Assembly: GCF_003363715.1 (NCBI RefSeq)
Contig: NZ_QREV01000018.1
Location: 1-64,000, forward strand
Length of the DNA: 64,000 bases
Reading direction: 5' to 3'
Origin: Parabacteroides acidifaciens
GTDB taxonomy: Bacteria > Bacteroidota > Bacteroidia > Bacteroidales > Tannerellaceae
Shown here piece by piece: positions 34,750 through 43,398 of the stretch. A model generated the notes under the pieces. The model was not told the DNA's origin and made no database searches. It saw only the letters and a program-made list of their open reading frames with translations. Both the position numbers and the translations under genes were made by a program. Each line of letters starts with the position of its first letter. Within the stretch, counting starts at the first letter, position 1.

Positions 34750-36705
34750 ATGAAAACTAAAACACGACTCCTATGGCTCCTTATTGCCACAAGTCACTTA
34801 TTCGTTTGTGCTCAAAACACGGAACCGTCCCGTTTTACCAAACAAGCAAATGAACAAGTACTCAAAACACTTCCTTTTGACAACAAACAAGATTTTGAAG
34901 ATGCAACCCGGGGCTTTATCGCCACAATAGACGAACCGGCAATCACCGGCGAGAACGGGAAAGAGGTTTATGGACTTGCTGTCTGGGATTTCCTGAAACA
35001 AGAGGCTCCTGCCTCTGCAAACCCCAGTCTCTGGCGACAAGGGCAGCTGAACCGGATACACGGATTATTCGAGGTACTGCCGGGCAAAATATACCAGATA
35101 CGGGGATTCGACCTTGCAAACATGACGTTCGTCCGCAGTGATAACGGCTGGATCGTCATTGATGTATTATTATCAAAAGAAACGGCCTTGGCCGGTTATA
35201 ACCTGCTCAAAAAACATGTTGCCGACCTTCCCGTAAAGGCGGTTATTTATACACATCCCCACGTAGATCATTTTGCAGGTATCGACGCCATCCTGGAAAA
35301 TGCTCCGAACCAACCGAACTCTATCGAAATCATCGGTCCAAAAGGGTTCTTTGAAGAAGCCGTCAGCGAGAACCTGATGGCCGGCGTTGCTATGGGACGC
35401 AGAGCGACTTATATGTATGGACGCAGCTTGCCTAAAAACGAGAAGGGTAATATCGGTACCGGCCTCGGACAAACAACAGCTGTAGGGACCAGCGGTTTAG
35501 TCCCTCCCACCCGCGAGATATCGGAAGAAGGCGAAACGCTGCGGATTGACGGTGTGGAGATCGACTTCATGTCGGTACCCGGGGCGGAGGCTCCTGTGGA
35601 AATCATGATGTATTTTCCGGAAATGAAAGCATTTTGCGTTGCCGAAGAGATCAATCACAACTTGCATAACTTATTGACCCTGCGCGGCGCCAAAGTGCGT
35701 AACGGCCAGTTATGGAGCAAATATATCGACAAGGCGATCGTGAAATGCGGCGACCAGGTGGAAGTATCTTTCTCAACCCACCATTGGCCGACATGGGGCA
35801 ATAAGAAGATCGTGGGTTATTGGGAAAAGCAGCGGGATCTGTACCGTTACCTGCACGACCAGACCCTCCATCTTGCCAACCAGGGATATACTCCGAGGGA
35901 AATCGCGGAGATGATAAAATTACCGGGGGCTATCGCCAATGAATTTGCCAACCGAGGATATTACGGCACGGTGAGCCATAACGTAAAAGCCCAATACCAA
36001 ATGTATTTTGGTTGGTTCGACGGCATCCCCGCCAATCTGAATCCATTGCCACCGACAGAAGAAGGTAAAAAATATGTGGAAGCTATCGGCGGAGAAGAAG
36101 CTGTAATGGAAAAAGCAAAGGAAGCCTATAACCAAGGTGAATATCGCTGGACTGCGACCCTGCTGAACAACCTTGTCTTCGCTAATCCGAATCATAAAGC
36201 GGCTCGCCAACTGCTGGCGGACACTTATTCACAATTAGGATATCAAGCCGAAAGCGGCCCCTGGCGCAATTTCTACCTGACAGGGGCGCAGGAACTGACA
36301 AACGGAATAGCAGGAAAAGGTAAAACAAGCTCAAATATAGCCAGAATGTCTCAGAATCTAAGCCTCGAGATGCTATTCGATATGCTGGCGATCCAAATAA
36401 ACGGAGAGAAAGCAGCTGATAAGGATATAATCATCAATGTCAGCCTGACAGATACAAAAGAACAGGCGACCCTGATATTAAAAAATGGAGCCTTATCGAA
36501 CCGTATCGGCATACTCCACGCAGCTCCGACGGTAAGTCTGAAAGGTGACAAGCAAACGATCTACACGAGCTTCACGCAACCGGAAAGCATAATGGCTAAT
36601 ATGCAAGCAAAAAAATTATCGGTCGAAGGACGCCTCGAAAGTTTAAAAGATTTGTTCGCCACTTTCGAAGCCCCGGACAGTTATTTTAACATTATCGAAC
36701 CCTAA
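34750..36705 (+). CDS. Alkyl sulfatase (SdsA1/BDS1-like metallo-beta-lactamase fold)
   Basis: 651 aa. Secreted Zn-dependent hydrolase cleaving primary alkyl sulfates such as dodecyl sulfate. Signal peptide (about 1-21, FVCAQ). The metallo-beta-lactamase metal motif THPHVDH is at 168-174, the alkyl-sulfatase dimerisation region at about 390-510 (GWFDGIPANLNPLPPTEEGK), and an SCP2-like C-terminal domain at about 535-650. This order is the standard one for the family and the length is typical. It is followed 11 bp later by an OsmC-family gene. Confidence 0.9.
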   Translation: MKTKTRLLWLLIATSHLFVCAQNTEPSRFTKQANEQVLKTLPFDNKQDFEDATRGFIATIDEPAITGENGKEVYGLAVWDFLKQEAPASANPSLWRQGQLNRIHGLFEVLPGKIYQIRGFDLANMTFVRSDNGWIVIDVLLSKETALAGYNLLKKHVADLPVKAVIYTHPHVDHFAGIDAILENAPNQPNSIEIIGPKGFFEEAVSENLMAGVAMGRRATYMYGRSLPKNEKGNIGTGLGQTTAVGTSGLVPPTREISEEGETLRIDGVEIDFMSVPGAEAPVEIMMYFPEMKAFCVAEEINHNLHNLLTLRGAKVRNGQLWSKYIDKAIVKCGDQVEVSFSTHHWPTWGNKKIVGYWEKQRDLYRYLHDQTLHLANQGYTPREIAEMIKLPGAIANEFANRGYYGTVSHNVKAQYQMYFGWFDGIPANLNPLPPTEEGKKYVEAIGGEEAVMEKAKEAYNQGEYRWTATLLNNLVFANPNHKAARQLLADTYSQLGYQAESGPWRNFYLTGAQELTNGIAGKGKTSSNIARMSQNLSLEMLFDMLAIQINGEKAADKDIIINVSLTDTKEQATLILKNGALSNRIGILHAAPTVSLKGDKQTIYTSFTQPESIMANMQAKKLSVEGRLESLKDLFATFEAPDSYFNIIEP

Positions 36706-36716
36706 ATATCAAAGCT

Positions 36717-37163
36717 ATGTCTGCTCAAATCACTTTAAAATGGAAAAAAGACTCTACTTTTGAGACAGAGTTAAATGGTCATCCCCTTATTATTGACACA
36801 TCCGTGGAGAATGGGGGGAACGATGAAGGGCCACGCCCGAAAGCTCTTATGCTTGTGGCTCTGGCAGGTTGTACAGGAATGGATGTCGCCCCTCTCTTCC
36901 GGAAGATGAGGGTACGATTTGAAAGCCTGTCGATCGATGTTACAGCCGGGACGTCAGAAGGGATACCTATGATCTATACGGATTTCCATATAACCTATCA
37001 TGTAACAGGGAATCCGGACGACAGTGCAAAAATGTTGAAAGCTGTCCGTATGTCGCAAGAGACCTATTGCGGAGTATCGTTTATGATGAAAAAGATAGCT
37101 CCCGTAACATGGCAGATTATTCTGAACGGAATACCACTTAATACTGATTCCGCCGATAAATAA
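36717..37163 (+). CDS. OsmC/Ohr-family protein
   Basis: 148 aa. Small cytoplasmic thiol-peroxidase-like protein. The two conserved cysteines are Cys52 (LAGCTGMDV) and Cys118 (ETYCGVS), arranged as in OsmC/YhfA proteins. Members reduce organic hydroperoxides or act on thiols; the specific substrate is unknown. It is probably co-transcribed with the alkyl sulfatase 11 bp upstream. Confidence 0.88.
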   Translation: MSAQITLKWKKDSTFETELNGHPLIIDTSVENGGNDEGPRPKALMLVALAGCTGMDVAPLFRKMRVRFESLSIDVTAGTSEGIPMIYTDFHITYHVTGNPDDSAKMLKAVRMSQETYCGVSFMMKKIAPVTWQIILNGIPLNTDSADK

Positions 37164-37175
37164 CGAACCGGGGCT

Positions 37176-37207
37176 GTTGCACGGCTGGATTAAAAATTTT
37201 ATCTTTG
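37176..37207 (+). promoter_or_regulatory. Promoter of the NifU-like/GGGtGRT operon
   Basis: GTTG (37176-37179) and TATCTTTG (37200-37207) are separated by 20 nt, giving a near-consensus Bacteroidetes promoter. The transcript would start near 37214, leaving a ~70-nt leader before the first gene. Confidence 0.65.
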
Positions 37208-37286
37208 TGCGGTCTTATTGAAAGCGATCTTACATTAAAATTAGCATAAAGTTTTATTATCACTTTAATATAATAAATTAGCGATT

Positions 37287-37979
37287 ATGATTTATTCACA
37301 TGAAGTTCAACACATGTGTGTTGTAAAGAAGGGAGCTGACCACCAGTGTGCTCCGATTCCCGAAGAAGGAAAGTGGGTTAGAGCAACTCAGATTTCTGAC
37401 ATCTCTGGTTTGACTCACGGTATCGGTTGGTGTGCACCGAAACAGGGTGGATGTAAGCTGACTCTGAACGTTAAAGAAGGAATTATTCAGGAAGCACTTG
37501 TAGAAACTATCGGTTGTTCCGGTATGACTCACTCTGCTGCTATGGCTTCGGAAATCCTGCCGGGCAAAACATTGCTGGAAGCATTGAACACTGACCTGGT
37601 TTGTGATGCTATCAACACTGCAATGCGCGAATTGTTCCTGCAGATCGTTTACGGTCGTACACAGTCCGCTTTCTCTGAAGACGGTCTGCCTATCGGCGCC
37701 GGCTTGGAAGACTTAGGTAAAGGTCTGCGTAGCCAGGTAGGTACAATGTACGGAACATTGGCAAAGGGTACTCGTTACCTGGAAATGGCTGAAGGCTACT
37801 GTACTCGTATGGCTCTTGATGCTGACGACGAAGTAATCGGTTATGAATTTATCCACCTGGGCAAATTCATGGATATGGTAAAGAAGGGTATGGATGCTAA
37901 CGAAGCACTGGAAAAAGCAAAAGGCTCTTACGGTCGTTTCAAAGAAGCTGTAAAATATATCGATCCTCGTAATGAATAA
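37287..37979 (+). CDS. NifU/IscU-like iron-sulfur scaffold-type protein
   Basis: 230 aa. Conserved protein usually labelled iron-sulfur cluster assembly scaffold. It has cysteines at 11, 21, 49, 56 and 77; the block TIGCSGMTHSAAMASEILPG (75-94) resembles the NifU/IscU loop (GCGAAIASSSMATE). It is longer than IscU (~130 aa), so the scaffold call is homology-based and not a proof of function. It opens a three-gene operon with a small membrane protein and a GGGtGRT protein. Its codon use is strongly biased, as in highly expressed genes. Confidence 0.75.
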   Translation: MIYSHEVQHMCVVKKGADHQCAPIPEEGKWVRATQISDISGLTHGIGWCAPKQGGCKLTLNVKEGIIQEALVETIGCSGMTHSAAMASEILPGKTLLEALNTDLVCDAINTAMRELFLQIVYGRTQSAFSEDGLPIGAGLEDLGKGLRSQVGTMYGTLAKGTRYLEMAEGYCTRMALDADDEVIGYEFIHLGKFMDMVKKGMDANEALEKAKGSYGRFKEAVKYIDPRNE

Positions 37980-38163
37980 GAAAACACTGACACGCGTCCT
38001 CCTTGGGCTGACAGCTATCACCATTGTGGCTTCGGTTATCACCTATTTCGTGATTAAACCGGATCGTCCCTGGATGGCTTTCTATGTGCTCTGTTGCGGC
38101 GGTGTGCTTGTTTTCAATTTTCTGATATCTTTATTCCTGGTAAATAAGAATTTTAAAAAGTAA
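37972..38163 (+). CDS. Small two-helix membrane protein
   Basis: 63 aa. Two hydrophobic segments (about 8-27 and 34-56), basic ends and no known domain. Its ATG overlaps the end of the NifU-like gene by 8 bp, and 8 bp separate it from the GGGtGRT gene. It is therefore part of that operon and may anchor or partner one of the products; this is inferred only from position. Confidence 0.75.
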   Translation: MNKKTLTRVLLGLTAITIVASVITYFVIKPDRPWMAFYVLCCGGVLVFNFLISLFLVNKNFKK

Positions 38164-38171
38164 AAAATAAT

Positions 38172-39173
38172 ATGGCTTTATTTGAAAGTTATGACCGTCG
38201 TATCGAGCATATCAACGCGGTTTTAAAAGAATATGGTATCAACGGTATCGAAGATGCAAAGGCTATCTGCGACGCTAAAGGTATCGACCCTTATACAATG
38301 TGTAAGGAAACACAACCTATCTGTTTCGAAAATGCTTGCTGGGCTTACGTTGTAGGCGCTGCTATCGCAATTAAGAAAGGCTGCATGAATGCTGCTGAAG
38401 CTGCCGAAGCTATCGGTATCGGTCTGCAGGCATTCTGTATCGCCGGTTCTGTAGCCGACGATCGTAAGGTAGGTATCGGCCACGGTAACCTGGCTGCCCG
38501 TCTGCTTCGTGAAGAAACAAAATGTTTCGCATTCCTGGCTGGCCACGAATCATTCGCTGCTGCCGAAGGTGCAATCAAGATCGCTGAAATGGCAAACAAA
38601 GTTCGTAAAGAACCGTTGCGTGTCATCCTGAACGGTCTGGGCAAGGATGCTGCTAAAATCATCTCCCGTATCAACGGCTTTACTTATGTCCGCACTCAGT
38701 TCGACTATATGACTGGCGACGTAAACGTAATCGAAGAAAAAGCATACTCTACCGGTCTGCGTGCAAAAGTTAAGTGCTACGGCGCTGACGATGTTCGCGA
38801 AGGTGTTGCCATCATGCGTAAAGAAGGTGTTGACGTATCTATCACAGGTAACTCAACCAACCCGACTCGCTTCCAGCACCCGGTTGCAGGTACTTACAAG
38901 AAAGAATGTATGGAAAACGGTCACCCGTATTTCTCTGTAGCATCCGGTGGCGGTACAGGCCGTACATTGCACCCGGACAACATGGCTGCCGGTCCTGCTT
39001 CTTATGGTATGACCGACACGATGGGCCGTATGCACGGTGACGCTCAGTTCGCTGGTTCTTCATCCGTTCCTGCTCACGTAGAAATGATGGGATTCCTCGG
39101 AATGGGTAACAACCCGATGGTAGGTGCTACGGTTGCCGTAGCGGTTGCTATCGAGGAAGCTATGAAGAAGTAA
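38172..39173 (+). CDS. GGGtGRT-family protein
   Basis: 333 aa. The diagnostic motif GGGTGRTLHPDNMAAGPASY is at about 257-276, near the glycine-rich end. The family is conserved in anaerobes next to NifU-like scaffold genes; its activity is not established as far as I know. Three cysteines (about 28, 36, 44; CDAKG, CKETQPICFENAC region) could bind metal. Codon bias again suggests high expression. It is the last gene before the terminator at 39192. Confidence 0.88.
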   Translation: MALFESYDRRIEHINAVLKEYGINGIEDAKAICDAKGIDPYTMCKETQPICFENACWAYVVGAAIAIKKGCMNAAEAAEAIGIGLQAFCIAGSVADDRKVGIGHGNLAARLLREETKCFAFLAGHESFAAAEGAIKIAEMANKVRKEPLRVILNGLGKDAAKIISRINGFTYVRTQFDYMTGDVNVIEEKAYSTGLRAKVKCYGADDVREGVAIMRKEGVDVSITGNSTNPTRFQHPVAGTYKKECMENGHPYFSVASGGGTGRTLHPDNMAAGPASYGMTDTMGRMHGDAQFAGSSSVPAHVEMMGFLGMGNNPMVGATVAVAVAIEEAMKK

Positions 39174-39191
39174 TTCAGACTTCATATAAAT

Positions 39192-39226
39192 AAAGCTCCT
39201 GTAATCTTGATGGTTACAGGAGCTTT
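39192..39226 (+). terminator. Intrinsic terminator after the GGGtGRT gene
   Basis: A perfect 13-bp stem (AAAGCTCCTGTAA / TTACAGGAGCTTT) with a 9-nt loop, followed by TCTTTTTAT. Confidence 0.88.
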
Positions 39227-39316
39227 TCTTTTTATTCCAACTCAACTTATTATACCTGTAAACTATAATATTCCCAAATTATCACTACATTTGCCAATCA
39301 AGATATATAATGGAAT

Positions 39317-39481
39317 ATGAACAGTACCTATATTAATGAGTTTCACAAGGAATGGATAGAGAGCACTCGACAGTCAATCGAATCTTGGAAGAAGCAGCCC
39401 ATCTCTGTAGAAGATGTAAGGAGGCAGCAGGAGATGTTAGATCAGCAGAGGGCTATAAGAGAAGGCAAGTTGAAAAGTTAA
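39317..39481 (+). CDS. Short hypothetical protein (54 aa)
   Basis: Reading ATG 39317 to TAA 39481 gives a hydrophilic, probably helical 54-aa protein (IESTRQSIESWKKQPIS, then VEDVRRQQEMLDQQRAIREG). It is preceded by a TACATTTG -7 box (39286-39293) and followed after 6 bp by the next small gene, so both look like one transcript. I do not recognise it; it could be a remnant or a small partner protein. Confidence 0.5.
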   Translation: MNSTYINEFHKEWIESTRQSIESWKKQPISVEDVRRQQEMLDQQRAIREGKLKS

Positions 39482-39487
39482 AACAAT

Positions 39488-39748
39488 ATGATAGGTTTCA
39501 CTTATAACAGTCAACAGGAATTCTGTGCCGTACTGGTCCAACCCTATGTTAGGGCAAAACGGGAAGCCACGGAAGATGAAATTGCGACTTATATGGAAGC
39601 ATTAGGTTTCATTATGGATTATGCTGATGAGTTCCACAATGACAAGTACGAGATATTTGATGCAGTCCCCAATAATGTGCTATATGGAATAGATAGTAAG
39701 CTATACTTCATTGATACCCAAATCAGGCTAAGAACGAATAATCAATAA
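39488..39748 (+). CDS. Small protein resembling a polyvalent-protein kinase-like module
   Basis: 86 aa. The pattern VQPYVRAKREATEDEI (18-33), then YEIFDAVPNNVLYGIDSKLY and FIDTQI, recalls the C-terminal part of the putative protein-kinase module in mobile-element polyvalent proteins, where DxxPxNVL resembles a kinase catalytic loop and FIDT a DFG-like Asp. It is too short for a complete kinase. It may be a degraded remnant of a larger protein or a stand-alone domain. It follows the 54-aa gene by 6 bp. The assignment is from pattern memory and is tentative. Confidence 0.5.
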   Translation: MIGFTYNSQQEFCAVLVQPYVRAKREATEDEIATYMEALGFIMDYADEFHNDKYEIFDAVPNNVLYGIDSKLYFIDTQIRLRTNNQ

Positions 39749-39867
39749 ATCCGATAGATAATATATAAATCATCAGAACAAAACAAAGCTAAGATTGTTA
39801 TTTAATAAACAAACATCAAATAAAAAGTTCTTCACATACATCATAAAACTGGCAAAGACAATAAACA

Positions 39868-40218
39868 ATGACATCTAAAACAGGTAAACACTTGACAAGC
39901 TTCATCTTGTTCCCGATGATGTTCTTCTTGCTACTCTCCTGTCCAACAAAGAGAGAGTTCAAGCAGATGTTGCATATACCTGTTCGGACAGCCAATGTCG
40001 AAAATTGCAGTAATACGCTAAATACCTGTATCTTTGAGCTTTCTTCTTCCGGAAAGGAGCAAGATAAGCCTCAATATACATATCTATCCGATTTATTCTC
40101 AACAAACACACATATTTATCCACCGATCCGGACAACCCTGTCTGAACAAGTAAGACGAAATACAGATGTATTCATACAGACTTCACTGTTCATCTGTTAT
40201 CGTAAACTAATTATTTAA
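39868..40218 (+). CDS. Small exported lipoprotein of unknown function
   Basis: 116 aa. A hydrophobic N-terminus ends in a lipobox-like LLLSC (Cys25), followed by PTKREFKQMLHIPV. The remainder is polar with no domain I recognise. It lies 76 bp upstream of the DoxD-like gene on the same strand. Small exported proteins of this style occur next to oxidoreductase or metal-related membrane genes in Bacteroidales, but I cannot assign a role. Confidence 0.6.
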   Translation: MTSKTGKHLTSFILFPMMFFLLLSCPTKREFKQMLHIPVRTANVENCSNTLNTCIFELSSSGKEQDKPQYTYLSDLFSTNTHIYPPIRTTLSEQVRRNTDVFIQTSLFICYRKLII

Positions 40219-40294
40219 GACTGCGTCACAATTGAGTATCCTCTACAGACAAAAGACTTAAACAAATTAGTTCACTTACAAATACATTTAGAAT

Positions 40295-41335
40295 ATGATA
40301 AATCAGAATAAACAGGAGATGTCCTATACATACTCCATGATCGGCTTATTTACCCTTTCATTACGGTTAGTGGTCGGATGGACCTATTTTTCAGCTTTCT
40401 GGAGACGCCTTATTTTAGAGAATAAACTGATACCGGATATGCCCGGCTATATAGGAGAAAAGTTCAATCACTTCCTGCCCAATGCCCTTGGCATTAAACC
40501 GATGATCGAATATCTGGTCACAAACCCGGATGTCCTTTGGTGGGCAATGGTTATATTTACAATTATAGAAGGGATCGTCGGACTATTCATCATGCTGGGA
40601 TTGTTCACCCGGCTAATGAGTATCGGGGTATTCAGTCTGGCTACCGGTATTCTGTTAGGTTCGGGATGGCTGGGTACCACCTGTGTCGATGAATGGCAGA
40701 TCGGGATATTAGGGGCTGTTGCCGGATTCACGGTCTTTTTATCGGGAGGAGGCAAATATTCCCTTGATTACCTGTTGATACCCAAAATACAGGGGTTGCG
40801 TAAGCTGCCATGGATCGTATGGTTGACCTCCGGAGCGTTACCGTTGAGAACCGGCACAATCAATAAAATAGCCGGAATCGGCGCTTTTGCACTGTTATTC
40901 CTGTCGCTTGCCACCAACCAGGTCTTTCACAACGGGGTCTGGGGAAAACTGCATAACAAATCGGTCAAGCCAAAGATTGAAATATCGGATGCAAGTATCG
41001 ATCACGGCAAACTATCCTTTACGGTCTATCGCGTAGAAGGGGCAGATGTATATGGTTCTTTCCTGATCGGCATCACATTGAAAGACAAAGAAGGGAATGT
41101 GGTTCTGGACAAGGATGCGGAAGCACTGTCCAAGTTCCCGGCGTCAGACATCGAAAACAAGTATATTGCCAAAGTCGCACCGGGCAAGCATAGTCTGGTA
41201 ATACCGCTCGGCAGCAAAGCAGGCTTAACGATCAGTGACCGTTCCATAGCCAATCTGCCGAAAGGGACATATACCCTGCTCCTTACCGACATTAGCGGGA
41301 TTACCTGGAAAGAAGAGTTTACACATGAAGAATAG
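40295..41335 (+). CDS. DoxD/DoxA-like thiosulfate:quinone oxidoreductase-type membrane protein
   Basis: 346 aa. Residues ~1-200 form a DoxX/DoxD-type membrane domain with four to five helices (SLRLVVGWTYFSAFWRRLI at ~27-45; FTIIEGIVGLFIMLGLF at ~89-105). Residues ~220-346 form the extracytoplasmic DoxA-like domain, ending in GTYTLLLTDISGITWKEEF. In archaea DoxD and DoxA are subunits of a thiosulfate:quinone oxidoreductase; the fused form is common in Bacteroidetes, and its substrate there is not established. It converges on the DsbA-like gene across a palindromic element. Confidence 0.82.
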   Translation: MINQNKQEMSYTYSMIGLFTLSLRLVVGWTYFSAFWRRLILENKLIPDMPGYIGEKFNHFLPNALGIKPMIEYLVTNPDVLWWAMVIFTIIEGIVGLFIMLGLFTRLMSIGVFSLATGILLGSGWLGTTCVDEWQIGILGAVAGFTVFLSGGGKYSLDYLLIPKIQGLRKLPWIVWLTSGALPLRTGTINKIAGIGAFALLFLSLATNQVFHNGVWGKLHNKSVKPKIEISDASIDHGKLSFTVYRVEGADVYGSFLIGITLKDKEGNVVLDKDAEALSKFPASDIENKYIAKVAPGKHSLVIPLGSKAGLTISDRSIANLPKGTYTLLLTDISGITWKEEFTHEE

Positions 41336-41351
41336 ATATACCAATCCCCAC

Positions 41352-41516
41352 AAAAAAGGAGTGTGTCAAAAGTCCTATTTATAGCGTCTGTGTCCTGGCG
41401 GGCTTGACCCGCCATCTCATCCTGATCACTGTAGATCAGTTTAGTATAAGGTTGCGGGGCAAGCCCGCAATGACACGCTAAAACGTTAGAACTTACTTTT
41501 GACACATTCCCTTTTT
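41352..41516. mobile_element. Palindromic MITE-like element between convergent genes
   Basis: Terminal inverted repeats GGAGTGTGTCAAAAGT (41358-41373) and ACTTTTGACACATTCC (41495-41510) match with one mismatch and are flanked by A6 and T6. Inside are two further hairpins (GGCGGG-CTTGA-CCCGCC and TGCGGG-GCAAG-CCCGCA) plus a nested TAGCGT...GTGTC / TGACACGCTA pair. The whole can fold into a cruciform. There is no transposase. The inner GCGGGCTTGACCCGCC-type words resemble REP/BIME-like palindromes of other phyla. It may also act as a bidirectional terminator for the two convergent genes. Confidence 0.6.
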
Positions 41517-41553
41517 TCCAAGCACTAACCCTGCTTTATCCAATCATAAAGCT

Positions 41554-42069
41554 TTAGGGTAGCAACGACCTGAGATATTCCGGAAATTCGGCAGTCGTCC
41601 AGTTTCCTTCATATTTCCGGCCATTCACAAAGAAAGTAGGTGTACTATCCACTCCGTTCTTCTCGCCTGAAGTATAGTCGTCCTGTACTTTACGGGCATA
41701 AGATTCCAGGCCGAAATCATGTTTAAACTTCTCTACATCCATATCGATGATACGGGCATACTCTATCAAATGGGCATCATCCAACTCACGCTGGTTCTCA
41801 AGCAGGATATCATGCATTTCCCAGAACTTTCCCTGCCCCGAAGCAGCTTCTGCGGCAATAGCTGCATGCAGGGCATACGGGTGTACTTCCTCCAATGGAA
41901 AGTTGCGGAAAACGAAGCGGATATTATCTCCCTGCTCTTTCAGGATATCCTGCATGATATAAAACGCCTTTTTGCAATACGGACACTGATAGTCGGCGTA
42001 CTCCACTATCTCTATCGGAGCCTCGGCAGGACCCAGGATATGATCCTTTTCTGTAACATGTAAACTCAT
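41554..42069 (-). CDS. DsbA-family thioredoxin-fold protein (cytoplasmic)
   Basis: 171 aa. DsbA-like oxidoreductase with catalytic CPYC (Cys29 and Cys32, in YADYQCPYCKKAF) and cis-Pro loop (VDSTPTFFVNG, about 145-155). There is no signal peptide, so it should act in the cytoplasm, perhaps as a thiol reductase or oxidative-stress protein like FrnE-type homologues. It lacks a longer DsbA helical insertion. It is monocistronic and convergent with the DoxD gene. Confidence 0.88.
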   Translation of the reverse strand: MSLHVTEKDHILGPAEAPIEIVEYADYQCPYCKKAFYIMQDILKEQGDNIRFVFRNFPLEEVHPYALHAAIAAEAASGQGKFWEMHDILLENQRELDDAHLIEYARIIDMDVEKFKHDFGLESYARKVQDDYTSGEKNGVDSTPTFFVNGRKYEGNWTTAEFPEYLRSLLP

Positions 42070-42183
42070 ATCGATAACTATTTTATTGATTATGAATTAA
42101 GAACACCTCTATCCGGTTGTTTGTTGCAAATATTATGCAATCAATCCGGATTGTTTGCATAGTTTTTATTTACCTTCGCAGGT

Positions 42184-43395
42184 ATGAAAAGAGGATATGC
42201 AGATTTGCCGCTTCATTACGGGACAGTACCTCCCTGGCTTGCCCAGCGCATGTGCCTGTTGGGAGGCGCCATCGTCGAAGCGATTGTGATCGAATATGGA
42301 CGCGCGGCTTTACTGCAACGGCTGAGCGATCCGTTCTGGTTCCAGTCACTGGGATGTGTACTGGGGATGGACTGGCATTCGTCCGGCATTACGACATCAG
42401 TAATGAACGCCCTGAAGAAAGCGATCAATAAGCGGTCGGAAGAGTTGGGCGTATATGTATGCGGCGGACGCGGAAAGGCATCCCTCCAGACACCGGCAGA
42501 GCTTTTGGCCATAGCAGGCAGGACCGGACTGAACGGAGACGAGCTGGTAAAACACAGCAAACTGTCTGCGAAAGTGGACAACACAGCCGTGCAAGACGGC
42601 TTTCAGCTATATCTTCACTCTTTTGTCGTTACCAAAGAAGAGGAATGGGCGGTTGTCCAACAAGGCATGAACCCCAACGAACGGATGGCCCGCCGCTACC
42701 ACTGGCTATCCTCCTCCCTCCGTTCCTTTATGGAAGAGCCCCATACATCTGTCTGTGGCCGCAACCAGGGACTGATCCTGAACCTCACCGATAAACTCGC
42801 CACTCCGACAAAAGAGGGTATCCTCGAACTGACCAAAGAGACACCCGACAAGCTTATGCATGAAGTATCCCTCATCCTGCCCCGCCACCACGAGGTGAAA
42901 GCTGAAGATGTCAACCTGAAACGTTTAGGCGCCGCCTTGATCCTGGCACACGAGACGAATGTTTCCGATATGGAGTCGCTCCTACTGCTTGAGGGGGTCG
43001 GCCCCCGGACATTGCAATCGTTGACATTGGTCAGCGAAGTGATACACGGAACCCCCTCGCGCTTCTCCGATCCGGCCCGTTTCTCTTTTGCACACGGCGG
43101 GAAAGACGGACATCCTTTTCCTGTCCCGACAAGCGTGTATGACGAGACGATCGAAGTATTCGACAAAGCGATCCGGCAAGCAAAGTTAGGAGACAAGGAT
43201 AAATCCGAAGCCCTGAAGAATCTCTCCGTTATCTCACAAGAGATGGAGAAAGGCTATACACCCAACAATTACTTTGATAAACTGGTGGAACACGAACGAA
43301 ACACCTCCTACAAATATGGCGGGAAAACAGTATATGGAGATGCTAAAAAGCCCAAAGGCAAAGGTGGGACGCAACTTAGCCTTTGGGACGAATAA
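42184..43395 (+). CDS. DUF763 domain protein
   Basis: 403 aa. The N-terminal block MKRGYADLPLHYGTVPPWL and GMDWHSSGITTSVMNALKKA (about 62-81) are typical of DUF763 proteins, found in archaea and scattered bacteria. A helix-hairpin-helix-like segment (LLLEGVGPRTLQSLTLVSEV, about 264-283) suggests nucleic acid binding. Many conserved His and Arg residues (FSFAHGGKDGHPFPVPTSVYD) hint at an enzyme. The family has no established function that I know. It converges on the next lipoprotein gene with a 3-bp gap. Confidence 0.88.
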   Translation: MKRGYADLPLHYGTVPPWLAQRMCLLGGAIVEAIVIEYGRAALLQRLSDPFWFQSLGCVLGMDWHSSGITTSVMNALKKAINKRSEELGVYVCGGRGKASLQTPAELLAIAGRTGLNGDELVKHSKLSAKVDNTAVQDGFQLYLHSFVVTKEEEWAVVQQGMNPNERMARRYHWLSSSLRSFMEEPHTSVCGRNQGLILNLTDKLATPTKEGILELTKETPDKLMHEVSLILPRHHEVKAEDVNLKRLGAALILAHETNVSDMESLLLLEGVGPRTLQSLTLVSEVIHGTPSRFSDPARFSFAHGGKDGHPFPVPTSVYDETIEVFDKAIRQAKLGDKDKSEALKNLSVISQEMEKGYTPNNYFDKLVEHERNTSYKYGGKTVYGDAKKPKGKGGTQLSLWDE

Positions 43396-43398
43396 TGG

